DNA of 45,534 bases from the NCBI GenBank assembly GCA_027604505.1, contig JADIIX010000160.1:1-45534 (forward strand). The letters run 5' to 3'. The notes below the pieces were generated by a model. The model saw only the letters and a program-made list of their open reading frames with translations. It had not been told where the DNA came from and did no database searches. The number at the start of each line of letters is the position of its first letter. Positions within the stretch are counted from its first letter, which is position 1. The translations under genes and the position numbers were made by a program. The stretch comes from Gonapodya sp. JEL0774 (lineage: Eukaryota > Monoblepharomycota > Monoblepharidomycetes > Monoblepharidales > Gonapodyaceae). This document shows positions 12,601 through 23,855 of this stretch, piece by piece.

Positions 12601-14489
12601 ACCAGTCAAATTTTCGTTGCTTGATTATATTTTCGATTACAGTAACAGACCGTCTGCTGTTTCTTATGGGACAAAACCTTGGCACAAAGAAATGATACTC
12701 TCAGTCTCATCGTCTAAGGATCGATTAGACCTGGCGAAGCAGCTCAGGTTACGCCTGGCGAATACCGAGGGTATATCGGTCGAGCCGTTCATAGATAGGC
12801 TAATCTCGGATTTAAACAGTCAACACACGCCAACCAGAACGGATTCTCTCCATAGCGGCTCCGCAGGTATGTTTCTGTGCATCAGTAAGGCAAGCAGTGG
12901 AGTGGGAGGCTGCTGCCTGAAAGCTGTGTTTTACAGTAGCTGAGATCGGCGTGGCCTGTGTATGGATCATGCTACAACTTACCCTGTTCTTTCAGAGTCG
13001 ATCCACGGCATTGTGACCCAGCTCCTCCCGAAAAAGTTGCACATGATGGAGCCCGACGAGGTCTTGTCGTCGTTCGATCCTATCTTGAAGGTGCGTTCCA
13101 TTCTACGATTCCATTTTTGCATGAAGTGCACTCACCGTCGGCGGGTGAACCCTGAAACACTGCCGACCCACTATCCCGCATCATGGCAGCACTATAAGGC
13201 ACGGTTAAAGACAAAAACAGTCCCCAGAGTCCCGTCGGAAGTTCTGCGCGTTCTCCATCAGGCCCACATGATGGTGCTTCTGAGCGAGTACAACCAGACA
13301 CCATTGGGCAAACGTCGTCCGCCATCAACTCTCGTGTTCACCAACAAGATGTCCTTGGAAAAATTGCGGTACGATGATTCGTTTAAGCTTGGTGAGAATA
13401 ATGAGCGTGCGGAATGCATCCAAAGTGGTGGTTTTGACGGTTCGCTCCCGGTTGGTGTTTTCTGGTCAACCACTGTTCCTCCTTTTAGCTCGGTACGTTC
13501 GCCAAGAACTCTCTTGCTCGGACACAGAACTTGAGCAGGCGTTTTCACATTTCCAGGATATTTGGGCGTGAGTTTTTCACTTCTGCGAGAGCATGGCAGC
13601 AAAAATCAGCTCAAGAATTACGGAGGTACCTTGTTTCTTACTATTTTTTGCTCATTCTTTTGTTACTTTTTGAAAACAGACTTGTCCCCGGCGGCCCCTA
13701 CCAGACTGCTCGCTCGCCGGATGCGCAACTCACCACTGTCCCTACAACTCAAGTCACGTTCGATCGTGTGACCAAGCGATGTACGTGCTTGGGTTACTTT
13801 TGGAACTGGAGCTCTCTGTGCAAGCACGCCCAGACAGCGGCGATCCTTGAAGACATTGCGGAGGGCAGAACCTCGGCGATGAAAATCAAAGAGAAGGTCG
13901 TGACATGTGAGAATATCAATCGTTTTGTTGCGTTGAGGATGAAGTCACTTCATCCAGGGAATCGCCCAAATCTGATTGACTTTTTGTTCTTATTTGAAAC
14001 AGATTTTCGTCACAGAGAACGCAAGCAGGTGTGTTGAGATCTCTTTGTATCGGCACAAAAGGACCAAGGAAAGGGTTATTGGTCTGAGTATCTGTGATGG
14101 CTTTAGGAACCCGCCATCTTGCGGAACCCAAAGATCGTTTCCTCTGATAATGGCACTGTTTGGGATGAAGTCAGTCGGTGAGTACCACACCAGCCACTCT
14201 TTCACTTTAGTGGTGCCGTGATGTTCTCCACCCACTTATCATTTGTTTCCGCGCATTCGCAGTCTTTACGCGCGATAGTGAGTCCAATTCAGTCCCGGAA
14301 TCTTTGAAATGTCTGAGAGTAAATTGGACACGCCTGTGTAATCTCCACTTCATCATCCTTCCAAGCGGTGATGCTGTGTTTTACTCGTGGGGTCTTCAGG
14401 AGACCGTCGACCGAGAAAACGGGGTGGTGCTCCACGCTTTTGAGACTTCTCTTCCCCGGAAGGGCGGCGCTACCGTGAAGGGAAGGTGA
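9678..14489 (+). CDS. MULE-like transposase with SWIM zinc finger
   Basis: Probable start ATG 9678 (MATMRSTVLRSRKP), then many short exons. An early exon has a KRRK nuclear-localisation-like patch (about 9895). A Cys/His-containing segment follows (ENRTYHFDCPYTYNLF, about 10973; KLFYKNRSHKC, about 11258), as in FAR1/MULE N-termini. Next is a helical exon at about 11415-11644 (QGDARRIGQLRYRLKR). The transposase core opening FTDPSLLRAIGADTKRIAL|DAKHKV has a candidate catalytic Asp at 11955-11957. A SWIM finger sits at 13780-13827: CTC (CxC, 13780-13788) and CKH (CxH, 13819-13827). Phase-consistent exons run on to about 14315. The final exon could stop at about 14366 if one intron is used, or at 14489 if not. 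The second and third acidic residues were not placed with confidence, and the frame is ambiguous around 12000-12060, so the copy may be partly decayed. MULE transposases move DNA by cut-and-paste in the nucleus. Confidence 0.6.
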
Positions 14490-15382
14490 GAATCCGACAG
14501 GATGAGATTATTGGACGAATAATCTTAATTCGTACGATCTTCTCTGTCACGCACCTATTAATTTGCACACCGTTTGGTGATTCTTTTGTTTTCGCCTCTC
14601 TCCACTCCACCAGGCCAAAGAATCGTGTACCTGGTCTAGCTGGGTTCCCTGAGTCGGTTAGGTGACAATTAAAACCTATTTCTTTTAGGTCCACTACCTG
14701 CGGAATATGGCGCACAGTTATATACTCTAGGAGTCTATTTCTGTCATCTGGGTAATTATTGTTCATGGAGACAGGCCCAAAAATTATTGCCGTGAATCGG
14801 CATAATTGGTTTGCATTCGGTGATTATATCGATACTTGCTCATGGCGACAAACTGCGAGCGCAGTTTGAACTAAATTAAGCCCCTATAATTGAGTGTGAG
14901 CACTATGTATGCAAGGAGAGGGGGACGTCTTCTTAGCCCTGAGTCATGAGTGATGGGACGTACCCCTCGCGCTAATTGATCTCCAAAGCCCATTTCCACG
15001 GCACGTGAAACCGGAGCAATTAAACATTTCAAATCGACAACCCGCTACTCAAAACGTTACAAAAAGCACTACTAAAGCCAGTGTCATGCACATATTCATA
15101 TTTGGGGTGTCATCCCACCTGAGAGGTGGAACTTCAATCATCTCGCAATCGAATCATTCCATTTCACACAAACCTTAGTCATCCCAATTCACCTTATTCA
15201 ACTGCTGTATCAAGGTAAAGGTGTCTCGTTTCTTCTTGTGCACGTTCTCCCGCCCAACCAAAAGCACCTATAAGCCCACCAAGCAAAAATTGGACACAAC
15301 AAAATGCATACCACAAACACATGGTGAGATACATGCAGGTTGCAAGGAGGCATTCGGTGAGTTTTAGAATCCTACTAGTTCA
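14490..15382. other. Intergenic, no gene seen
   Basis: No convincing reading frame. It contains the perfect palindrome at 14849-14868 and an imperfect one at about 14784-14807 (ATTATTGCCG / CGGCATAAT). If the MULE gene is part of an intact element, its right terminal inverted repeat should lie here; I could not identify it by eye. Confidence 0.5.
14849..14868. repeat. Perfect hairpin downstream of the MULE gene
   Basis: CAAACTGCG, spacer AG, CGCAGTTTG. The arms are 9 bp and perfect. It could be a hairpin terminator-like element, an internal part of a transposon end, or chance. Confidence 0.55.
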
Positions 15383-15870
15383 CTAAGTCATCCTTGCCCA
15401 TTTACTCACTGCCGCCTTCTTGTCCCCTTTCATGTCAAGAACGTTCTTCATCATCTTTCGCACATGCTTAAACCGCTGCGAATCCCGGAAACACGTGATT
15501 GTTGCGGCGGCGAGTTCGCGGAACTGGAGTTCACCTGGAGGGAGCGATTGTTCCGAAGTGGGGTCTTCAGCGGGAGGGAGCGATGTTTCCGAAGTGGAGT
15601 CTTCAGACGGAGGGAGGGGCAATGCTAAAACTGGAGTGCGCGATGGTTCTGAGTTCGGATCTTCGGCCAAGAATTCGAGTGGCAATGCTAAAGCTGGAAC
15701 ACTTGAAGATGGTACCGAAGGGAAACTTGACCGGCCAGGGCGACAATCTCTACAAGCCATACGTTCTGGATGCGGGTCTTCGGCCAGAGGCAGCGGCAAT
15801 GCTAATTCTGGAACGCTTGAAGATAATACGCGTTGAGGCGAGCTTGACCGGCCAGAGCGCGGCCTTCTTT
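15383..15870 (-). CDS. Repetitive Pro/Glu/Ser-rich protein, 3' exon
   Basis: A minus-strand frame is open from a TAA at about 15872 down to stop 15383. It encodes tandem degenerate repeats: a roughly 38-residue unit (…CRPGRSSFPSVPSSSVPALALPL…) present about twice, and a 12-residue unit (LPPSEDSTSETS / LPPAEDPTSEQS). The repeats are also visible in the DNA (36-nt units at about 15533-15605). A short basic, non-repetitive C-terminus follows (QRFKHVRKMMKNVLDMKG). No ATG begins the frame. It is either a last exon entered through the TTAAAG acceptor next to the stop, or it starts at the internal Met near 15768. Function unknown. Confidence 0.4.
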
Positions 15871-15872
15871 AA

Positions 15873-16079
15873 GTGACGAACGGAGCAGCAACATACACAC
15901 AAAAAGTTGTCGTCATTATCGTTTACCGAAGAACGAAGAACAAAGCTTTGTTAGCATTGCAATTGATGCGACTGCTGCACCCGAACACCAGGTTGGAAAC
16001 TTCCAATAAAATGTACCTGATATGTGATCCAACCTCTACCATGATTGCCCAGCGCATCGTTTCGGATAAAATAAACTAC
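15873..16079. other. Short intergenic stretch
   Basis: No gene recognised. AT-richer than its neighbours. It separates two minus-strand genes, so it should contain the promoter of the repetitive protein and the 3' end of the next gene. Confidence 0.4.
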
Positions 16080-18388
16080 TCACTTCAAAAACCTGGGAGT
16101 GGGTGGCAAAGAAACTGTGGGCGACGGGCCCCTCTTTGTCTTATGTGCACCTGGGAAAATGCGTAGCGATTTTGGAGCATGAACAGTCGTTGTGGCTGGT
16201 GGAAGTTGATGGGTTTTAGATCCCTTGCGCAGAAGCGGTGTTGCGCTTGAGCTCGAACCGAGGATTGTGGACGTGGAAGCTGGCATGGGTCGCCCGAGTT
16301 CCCGACGAAAGCTGCGAGGTTGTGCTACAACTACATCAGCCAACTTTCCTGGTGGGTGACGCGTAGTGTCTCCTGAGGGCCTTTCCCCGCGGTGATCAAG
16401 ATCATCAGCCTCTGTGCCGCCCTGTTTGTTTCTGTTGGACGATTGCACGTCCCGATCAGACGGCTGTAAGCTATCCATAGTGGCATCTAGTGCAGGAAGC
16501 GGTACTTCGGGTGGTGTGATACGACCTTCTGGGATAATTGTTTTTATTGGGATGTCTTCTTGTCGGCCATCACCTTCACCTTCGAGTGGATAATCCCAGT
16601 CTACCGTAGCATTGTCGTTGGGGTACCGATCGGAGCCATCGTCGGAGTCGGGCGAATCGCGAAAGTCATTCGGGTCGCGGTCGCTGATCATGTCGAACAT
16701 GCCCCTGGAGTCGTCCGAGTCCTCGGAGTCCTCGGAATCAGACTCAGACGCGAGACGACCAGTGCCATCGACACTGCCCCCACGGTGGTCGTCGTAGTAT
16801 CTGTGTTGGTCCACCTCCAAGTCCATTCCAAGCGTCTCGTTCTCCGGGACGCTGTTATCAGCCCAGAATCGTTGGCCATTGAGTGTTTCCGGCTCACCGT
16901 TGCAATAATAATCCTCGTCCAGCTCCATATCGTGCTCCCTGTCGGCAGTCCCCAATGGCGACGGGTGCTCAGGATCCTTCCCCTTGCCACCCTGCTTGGT
17001 CCCGTTCATGTCCAGTTCTGAATGATCCACCTCGGTATCCATTTGCACATTATTCCGCAGGTCCAGATGCCTATAGGCTGGTGAGTCTCTCGCAGGCGAA
17101 CGGCGTTTCTTATATCCCCCATGCCCCTGCTCCCTCACTGGCTCATCGCGAGTTGCTGAAACAAAGTCGTGCCCACGCGATCCAGACGGTGATTTCAATG
17201 AGGATACCATTACAGAAGTGAATGAATTCCCAGAATCACCCGATACACTGCCCTGGATAACAATAGTGGCTTTGGTGTTGGGGCGCAACATAGATGGACG
17301 AGGAGAGCGAGAAGGAGTGGAGTTGGGGAGAGCCTTTGATGGGGGCGTGGTCAAGGAGGATGGGGGGGCTGACAATGGGCCTACGGGGAGGAGTGAGGAG
17401 GGTGATAGTGGCGGCGAGGGTGTGCGTCCGGGTGATGGTGTTGGCGAAGGTGAGGAGGCGGGACGGCCACCTTGATGCATCCCAAGAGGTTACAGCAGGA
17501 GAATGCACGGTTTTAATTGAAAGGGCAGTTGGATGAACACGAAAGATGTTCAGGTTACCATTAGACAATTGAGCGAAGAAAAGAACAAGCAATAAACGCC
17601 TGTAAAAGTTGAATGGCCGGCGCCATTAACTCACGTTTCAAACCCGACGAACCAAAACTTTGCCTTGAAACGCGGGTATCCTGTGAACCTCTGTCTTCAT
17701 CCAAGGACGCTCTGGCCTCATTCACGGACAAACGATCGTCGAAGGCCCGTTGGGCGGGTGAGGTAGTTTCGGAGTTGAAGGAGAGGCCGGGGGACAGCGA
17801 TGAGGTGAATCGTGAGTTGGTGCTTTCGAGGGATGGGAGGGTGGGGTTGTGTGTCATGGAGCCGGAGCGGGACGGAAGTAGTGCGTTAATCGAGTGACGG
17901 CCCGAACGAGCTGGGAATGGTGGGTGGGGACTTGAAATGTTGCTAACATGTAAAATGTCGAAAAAGGATGGTGACAAGTGTCGAGATACATCGAGCAGGG
18001 AGTTTCTAGTTCGCGCAGGAGAACGGATGTCGGCAATAATCTCGTCGACATAGTTTTGTCTCGGTTTGTCCCATAAGGGTGACATCGGCTGTGCCGGCTG
18101 CATCAGCTCGGATCTCCACGCTCCCAACGCCGAGTCGCGCTTAATTGTCCGCACTCGTTGTGGCGTTGGTGGTATCTCTTCGTCCATGTCGCGTTCAGTG
18201 TCGTGGGCTTCCTCCCAAGCCTCTCGACAGACCTCTCTCGCGGCCTTCAACCCCATCCATTTCCGTTTCCTGCGCCCCTTCTTGTTCCGATTGCGCTCGC
18301 GGCGCCGCTGATCCGCCTCGGTAACGGCCAAAACTTGCTTCATAGTGTCAGAGACGAGTGAGGGCGTCATCGCTTCCAACGTCCACAT
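16080..18388 (-). CDS. Large disordered, probably nuclear protein
   Basis: Exon 1 runs from ATG 18388 (MWTLEAMTPSLVSD) to a GTGAGT donor at 17634. It encodes a basic patch (RRRERNRNKKGRRKRKW, a strong nuclear-localisation-like signal) and Ser/Pro-rich sequence. Exon 2 is an open frame reaching stop 16080. It can be joined in phase 1 through a CAAG acceptor near 17467, or entered at ATG 17480. Exon 2 is Pro/Ser-rich, then very acidic with an alternating Ser-Asp run (SESDSEDSEDSDDS), and has a basic C-terminus. No enzymatic domain was recognised, and low complexity dominates. One GT…AG pair inside exon 1 was not used because it would break the frame. It could be a transcription- or chromatin-associated scaffold, but that is only inferred from composition. 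Confidence 0.6.
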
Positions 18389-18710
18389 TGATCAGAGATT
18401 CAAGTAAATCTCCCTCCGGCGATGGCAATCAGACATCTTTTCTGTACGGCCCCCTCTTGTTCCGATGTCTCAGAATGCGTGGCAGTTCGTCCCATCAAAA
18501 GAGGAAGTGCCAAATCCACCAGAGGAAAGAGCACGCCCAAAAAGAGCGAAGAACCAGAACTGAAATTCACTCTGTTAATGTAAACAACTAATAGCTACAT
18601 TCCGTTTCGAGTATCATTCGTCATGTCTTGGCTGCAAACATAAGACTGCTAGCACTGGATACTCTGACGTTCCGTCCCCAGCTACATTATATGGCGATCC
18701 GTCAATCGTA
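18389..18710. promoter_or_regulatory. Divergent intergenic region
   Basis: About 320 nt between the minus-strand disordered-protein gene (start 18388) and the plus-strand tyrosine recombinase gene. No open frame of note. By position it must contain both promoters. I see no clear TATA box. Confidence 0.35.
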
Positions 18711-21020
18711 ATGTCGAACGCCGGTATTTTGTTTTTGCGGGGGTGAGTACTGTGATACCAAAACCGAAGACCTTTGAACCCTAAGTTCGATCATTATACT
18801 CAACTTCATATTCTGATATGTATATTCAAAACGCTCCTCGACTCTATCACACCAAATGCTGCTGAAATCGTGGTTCATCTGAAGAGAGCTCCACATGCCG
18901 GCTCAGCGATGGTGTTCGACATCAACACGACCCTCGCAGTCGCATTGGAGAAGATTCTTTCTGGCGGCAAGGCAGATAGTACTTTCATAACGTATGTTCT
19001 TTCAGATTAGTGCTCAGTTAACTGACGGATGGCCAAAACCTTGTCCGTTTACTTTCATGACCCTTTCTCCACATTAACCAGTTACGAAAACGCGCTCATT
19101 TGCATGGAATCCCTTCTGGGGATCAACGGAAGACCAGTTCCAAGAATCGAAGACGAAAAATTCTCCGTGGAATGTCTGGACATGCTCAAACTCGCTCTCA
19201 CTATCAATTGCTCCAGGAGCTACGTTGAGAAGCACACAGGAAGGCCCACAAACACGCGAATGATGACAGACGAAATTAGCAGTAAGTTTTCATCGGAAGG
19301 TTTCCCTTTGTGATTGTTTCTAAGGCCACGTTCATCTCGATCATATTCCGATTGGGTGTCGACTGCACTTCCAGACGAGCGTGTCATGTTCGGTCGTATT
19401 CCCGCGCGTGGTTTGTCCATGTCAACTGCAAGAATTTACGTCGCAGCCATGAAGTTCGTCTTTGGACAGCTTGGGATGAATAAACCTTGCGATCCCGGTG
19501 AGAGACAGTTCATAAACCTTCTCTCTACACATGTGGTGACACTGTAACATGCTAATGACCGATTCTTACTCTCTAGTAACGAAACGACGCAACTACGCCA
19601 AGTTTGATGACATTGAGGTCTATTTGTACGATTTTGTTCGTCTTCTCCTCGTATTGATCCAACTCATATCAAACTCACACTTTACGTAATCAGAACCTCA
19701 TGGCCAGCCTGAACCGGGACTACAAGACCGATGGAGGATTAGAACGCCATGCGCCCATCATGAGTGTCCCCGACATTCTAAAGTTCTACCGTTACTGTGA
19801 GCAAGGGGATCGCGAAGGTCGTCCTCTCTATCATGCGATGCAATATGTGCTGGTGTGTATACCAGTCACAAAAAGCACGAAGTCGATCTTCTTCTAACTA
19901 TAATTGACTAGGTTCTTCTCTCCACACTTACCACGAGTCGTGCCAGTGCGATGATAAACGTGCGCAGGAAGAACATCAGTTGGGGTCTACTTGTTCCAGG
20001 AACGTCAATCCCCCAATGGTACATAATCGGATTCGGAAAAGATAAGAACGAAAGCGGATGTGTGTCCTCCTTTTGTAGTCACTCCTTACTGGATCAATCA
20101 GGGTGCATACTAACTGCCTGATCATTCTCTCTTTATCGCTATCTGCACTTCCTTGGACAAGAACAGATCATGAGAAGATCATTATTCTTCAACTACAATG
20201 GACTTCCAGAGCTTTGTCCCTGTACTCAACTGACTCAGTATCTCAACCAAAGTGTCAAGGCCTGCCCAGACTCCCCGTGGCTGTTCCCCGCTTACACTCG
20301 TGCCGCAATATCAGGAACTCTCGTCCCTGAGCGTCACATACTCAAAGCGAACTTCGAAAATGCAATTGCACGATTCACGAGCGTTGTGGACGGTAATCCG
20401 CTTCCTTTTGCTGGTCTGCGACGTAAAGGCGCAGTAGCAGAAGATGCCGAGAACGATATCGAAGGAAGTGACTTGGACTATGGACAAGCGGAGGCCACCG
20501 CAGATGTCCTAGATGCAGATTTGAGCTTTGAGGAGGAAGGTGCATTGGAATTGTGCTACACGCAGGAGGGCTGTCGTGGTGTTCGTTACACCACACAGAG
20601 CTGCCGTCGTACTGGTGGGTGTAAAATAGTCGACAAGAGCCGTTGAATGCTCTTGGTTTGACTTCAATTGCACCTGCATAGGGATCACAATGGCGGAACG
20701 TGCCATTTGGGTGGTATTGCGAGATTTCGCAGTCGTGATATCCAGAGCAAGCTGAGCAGGCACAGAACGTAAGTTTGGTGAAGACCATCTGAGATAGTGT
20801 CATCTACTGGATGTTGTCCATTCCACTCTCTAGTCAATCGATCTATGACCTGTACGCTATGGACGCGGCTGATCTCCATGATCGCGCCGTGCGCAAGTAC
20901 GGGTTTGATCCAGTTGCCTCCGTTTATTCCTGGGAATCAATCGATCCTGACTTTTGTGGAGCGGCATCTGATATCCCCGAAATCCGAGCGAAGAGGATCC
21001 GGCAAGCGGGAAACCAGTGA
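18711..21020 (+). CDS. Crypton-like tyrosine recombinase, multi-exon
   Basis: Exons chain in phase: about 18774-18991, 19079-19280, 19373-19499, 19577-19617, 19694-19851, 19911 to about 20062, about 20169 to about 20619, about 20682-20766, and about 20825-21020 (stop). The N-terminal half is helical and looks like the SAM-like core-binding domain (MSTARIYVAAMKFVFGQLG). The catalytic half has the first-box Arg in LTTSRASAMINVRRKNI (19939-19941), then the family-typical ELCP…YL…PWLFP segment. The second box is YTTQSCRRTGG, where the usual HxxR reads QxxR (Q codon 20596-20598). A candidate nucleophile Tyr is in SIYDLYA near 20836. Such recombinases cut and rejoin DNA through a 3'-phosphotyrosine and mobilise Crypton elements. 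The N-terminal start is uncertain; ATG 18711 is one option and Met 18909 another. Because of the His-to-Gln change, activity is doubtful. Confidence 0.6.
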
Positions 21021-21721
21021 ACAGGAAATTGCCCCTCGAACCGATGGCTCTTGGCTATCATCCACGAAACCTGGTCCAATTAGGTCGCTCGCTTACGATT
21101 GAATCAATCATACCTTGGTATTGTATTTGATCCGCGTTCTTATGCAACTTTGACCAGTCGCTTGCATTGCGCCTTGATCATGTAAAATTGCAATAGTAGG
21201 TGTTCCATTGGACCAATCCACCGTAGTCGCTACTGCATGAAGACATCAAAGATAGTTATCTATATTGGCAACGGGAGATGTATCAGTTCTGCGGTATTTT
21301 GTAGATGCGGCTTCACTCGATTGAACCAGTGCAGTACACGTCTCGAACGTGCGTCTGGATGATGCGAGCGATAAAGAGCGATTAGTAGTTGCCTTTTTAC
21401 GACAAGTACTTTCGAGTGAAGCGCCTTCATGATCAACATCCATGTTGGAAGTGATGAGGTGGTGAATGAACTTGATGACTGAGCCAGCTGATTCGGGTGA
21501 ACTCCGGACGTCCACCATCTTTCCGGATCACGGATACCGTAACGAAACGCGATCGCACCACGTACAAGTGAGGTTGATGAGCGATCGTCTCGATATACGA
21601 AAAGAAGCCCAGGTCTTGACGGATCGAAAAGCCGATCTCCTCGTATTGCAGTCGTCAATATGTATCTCTCGGCCGGAAACACTATCGCAGACTAGTCTGG
21701 TTCATCGCTCGCACTCGCGGA
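21021..21721. other. Poorly resolved stretch with minus-strand open frames
   Basis: Minus-strand frames over 21246-21518 and 21260-21682 overlap in different phases, and neither can be clearly preferred. They may be 3' exons of the minus-strand gene that begins near 23035. No motif recognised. Confidence 0.25.
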
Positions 21722-23035
21722 TTAACAGTATACTATGAACTTGGTATCACGCTGGAATTCGGAGCTTGTTACATGCGAGCTTCTCCGGTTGCTCAAAGGG
21801 TCCTGAGTGACCGGATGGCAAATTACACCACATGAAAATTGTTGGTGGGCGGCCGGCACTGATTCATTTACTACTGCGGTTCGTGGTGCTATTCCTTTTC
21901 TGGAAAGGGGACTATTCCTTACCGATGGCCATTTCAAGAGAGTCCGAGGAAGAGTCCGAGGAGGAAAGTTGAACACGGGTGCTTCAATTGATATTATGTC
22001 TTCGCTTGTCATGTCCCGACTACACATATCACAGAAGTACTGCACTGGATTGGCATAAGTTTAAGTTGAGTTCCACTGCTGTACGGGTAATGCCATATTG
22101 TCTATTGAATCGTTCAACATCGAAGCCAACGTCCTTCAGCGCAGCGTATATTTTGCCGTAGTGTGACAATTTCTTTACCCATTGACGGGCGCCACGGTTC
22201 AGTACCCTTAAATACGTCCGATGTTCTTCGGTGACATTGATGTCGGTGCCCGGTTGGTTGCGACGAGCAGCATGAAGGATCTTTGGTGAGTGTTTGAGCG
22301 ATTTCCCGTTTCTGGTCAATCCAGAACCCTTTTCCCACTGTTCCTTCAGGATCCGTATGTCGTACTTCCAGTCCGTGAAATCCTCCGATGTTTGTGCGTA
22401 ATGGACCTCTGCAAATAGTGCGCCGAACAATGTCCGTGCAGTGGAAGAATATGTCACAATGAATCTCCCGACACTGAGGGGGACAGATTGTGCATACGAT
22501 AAAACGGTCTGAGAAGCTGCCATCGTGGTTGCGCTGCAGATCGACCAGGCTTCTACGCGCGCTCCGCGCCTTGACGGTGTGCGAGGATGAAGCCTATTTA
22601 ATGAAATGAACAGTATGAACTGGCTGACGGTGATATTTGTATACCGCCGCGAGTGGGTAATACTTTCCTCTGGCATTGCGACTTCTTCGTCTCACGCAAG
22701 GTTTTCGCAATCCATGCTTTTTCAACCCAGTCCACAGTGCCAGTGAAGACATCAGCATTCAAGCCTGTGTCAGCTGGCTTCGATACGGCTCCCAGAAATT
22801 GGAGGGTAAATGCCGGAACCATTTGACAAGCAGGATCGACGTGGTACATTAGCGATTCCCCAAACTGGTTGTGTCGAAACTCCGCCATTCGCAATCCATC
22901 GGGGATACCGTCAAGCAGCTCATGAAGTGCTGAAGTAGTATCTCCAAGTGGAAGTTGAGCTTTCCGTTTGTAGTTTCCCGAGCAGTGCCCAGCACTTGAT
23001 GGTATTTCGATCAGCAGTCCACCTGCTGGTAGCAT
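21722..23035 (-). CDS. Hypothetical minus-strand multi-exon gene
   Basis: A first exon from about 23035 (the candidate ATG MLPAGGLLIEIPSS) encodes a segment with PDGLRMAEFRHNQFGES and ends near a GTATTA donor at about 22671. Downstream, coding continues over about 22610-22029 in one frame (EQWEKGSGLTRNGKSLKHS, KKLSHYGKIYAALKDVGF). A further exon at about 22022-21924 ends at a GTAAGG donor. The join between the first two parts needs a phase change, and no single acceptor fits perfectly, so a frameshift or a missed exon is possible. I recognise no family. Plus-strand frames in the same place (22948-23229) are considered shadows. Confidence 0.4.
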
Positions 23036-23509
23036 TAGAAGAAAGCGGCTACAGGCAGAAGAGCAATGAACTGCAGCTGGAGGATGACTGTTCGCAATGG
23101 CGTGAGAACCATACCTTTGGAGAAATGTTGCGGCACTCTTGGAGCAACGAAGATAGTCGACTCGTCAGCCCTCTGAGATATGTGATCAAATATTTTTTGT
23201 TGAGACAATTACAGCAAACCGGAGAATAATTCCTGTGGGCCTAAGCAGGGTTTTCTGTCGCGTGACACTTTCCAAGGACTCCCAGACGGGAGAAACCATT
23301 GATCCTTGTTGGTTCTGCTCTTGTGTGGACCGTGCGCCTTTTCAATTAGTCCCCAACAAATCCTTGTCTTCCCGCTCTGGCACCACCCAACCCCGTCCCA
23401 GTCCCATCCATCGGTCCCATGCTGACTACCCATGATGGTCAACAAACCTTTCCAAATTCGCTTGCACCGACGAGTAACGTCACCAACATAATAATACACT
23501 CCCAGCATA

Positions 23510-23855
23510 TTGAAGGTCATGCCCGCGTTCACGTGGGCAACTCTAACATCCAAGGCTGGAGGTAAGCTCCACCATTCAAGGCTCTGCGTGCTTACTGTCC
23601 GTACCTGTGACCGATGTAATATCATGAACGCCATCAGTGCTCCCCAATCCAGAGTTGATGCGAACCCTGGCTCCTCCCCGCCCCACTACTACATTCCCTT
23701 TTCGAGAAAAAAACGTCCTCGCAACCTTGAAAAGAAAGCTCTTTGACGATAAGGACTGTCAGAGGGCAGCTCTTGTGGGACTCGGTGGGGTGGGAAAGAC
23801 GAAAGTTGCACTCGAGTTTGCGTACAGACTACAGAGTGAAGGAGACAGACCCCGG
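23510..23855 (+). pseudogene. Truncated NB-ARC (STAND) NTPase fragment
   Basis: The frame at 23637-23855 contains a P-loop NTPase start: VLATLKRKLF, then ALVGLGGVGKTKVALEFAYRL, a Walker A motif (GxGGxGKT) as in NB-ARC ATPases of fungal NLR-like or TPR proteins. Just upstream, HYYIPFSR, the segment that normally precedes the ATPase, is in a different frame, with the switch at an A-run (23706-23712). After about 23855 the sequence changes abruptly to CT-rich, low-complexity DNA. Walker B, the sensor motifs and the C-terminal repeats are absent. It is therefore a 5' fragment with a frameshift, best read as a pseudogene or recombination scar. Confidence 0.6.

Noticed and set aside
18702-18896. 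Small minus-strand frame overlapping the start of the recombinase gene
   Set aside because: No motif, and the plus-strand exon in the same place continues in phase into the recombinase domain.
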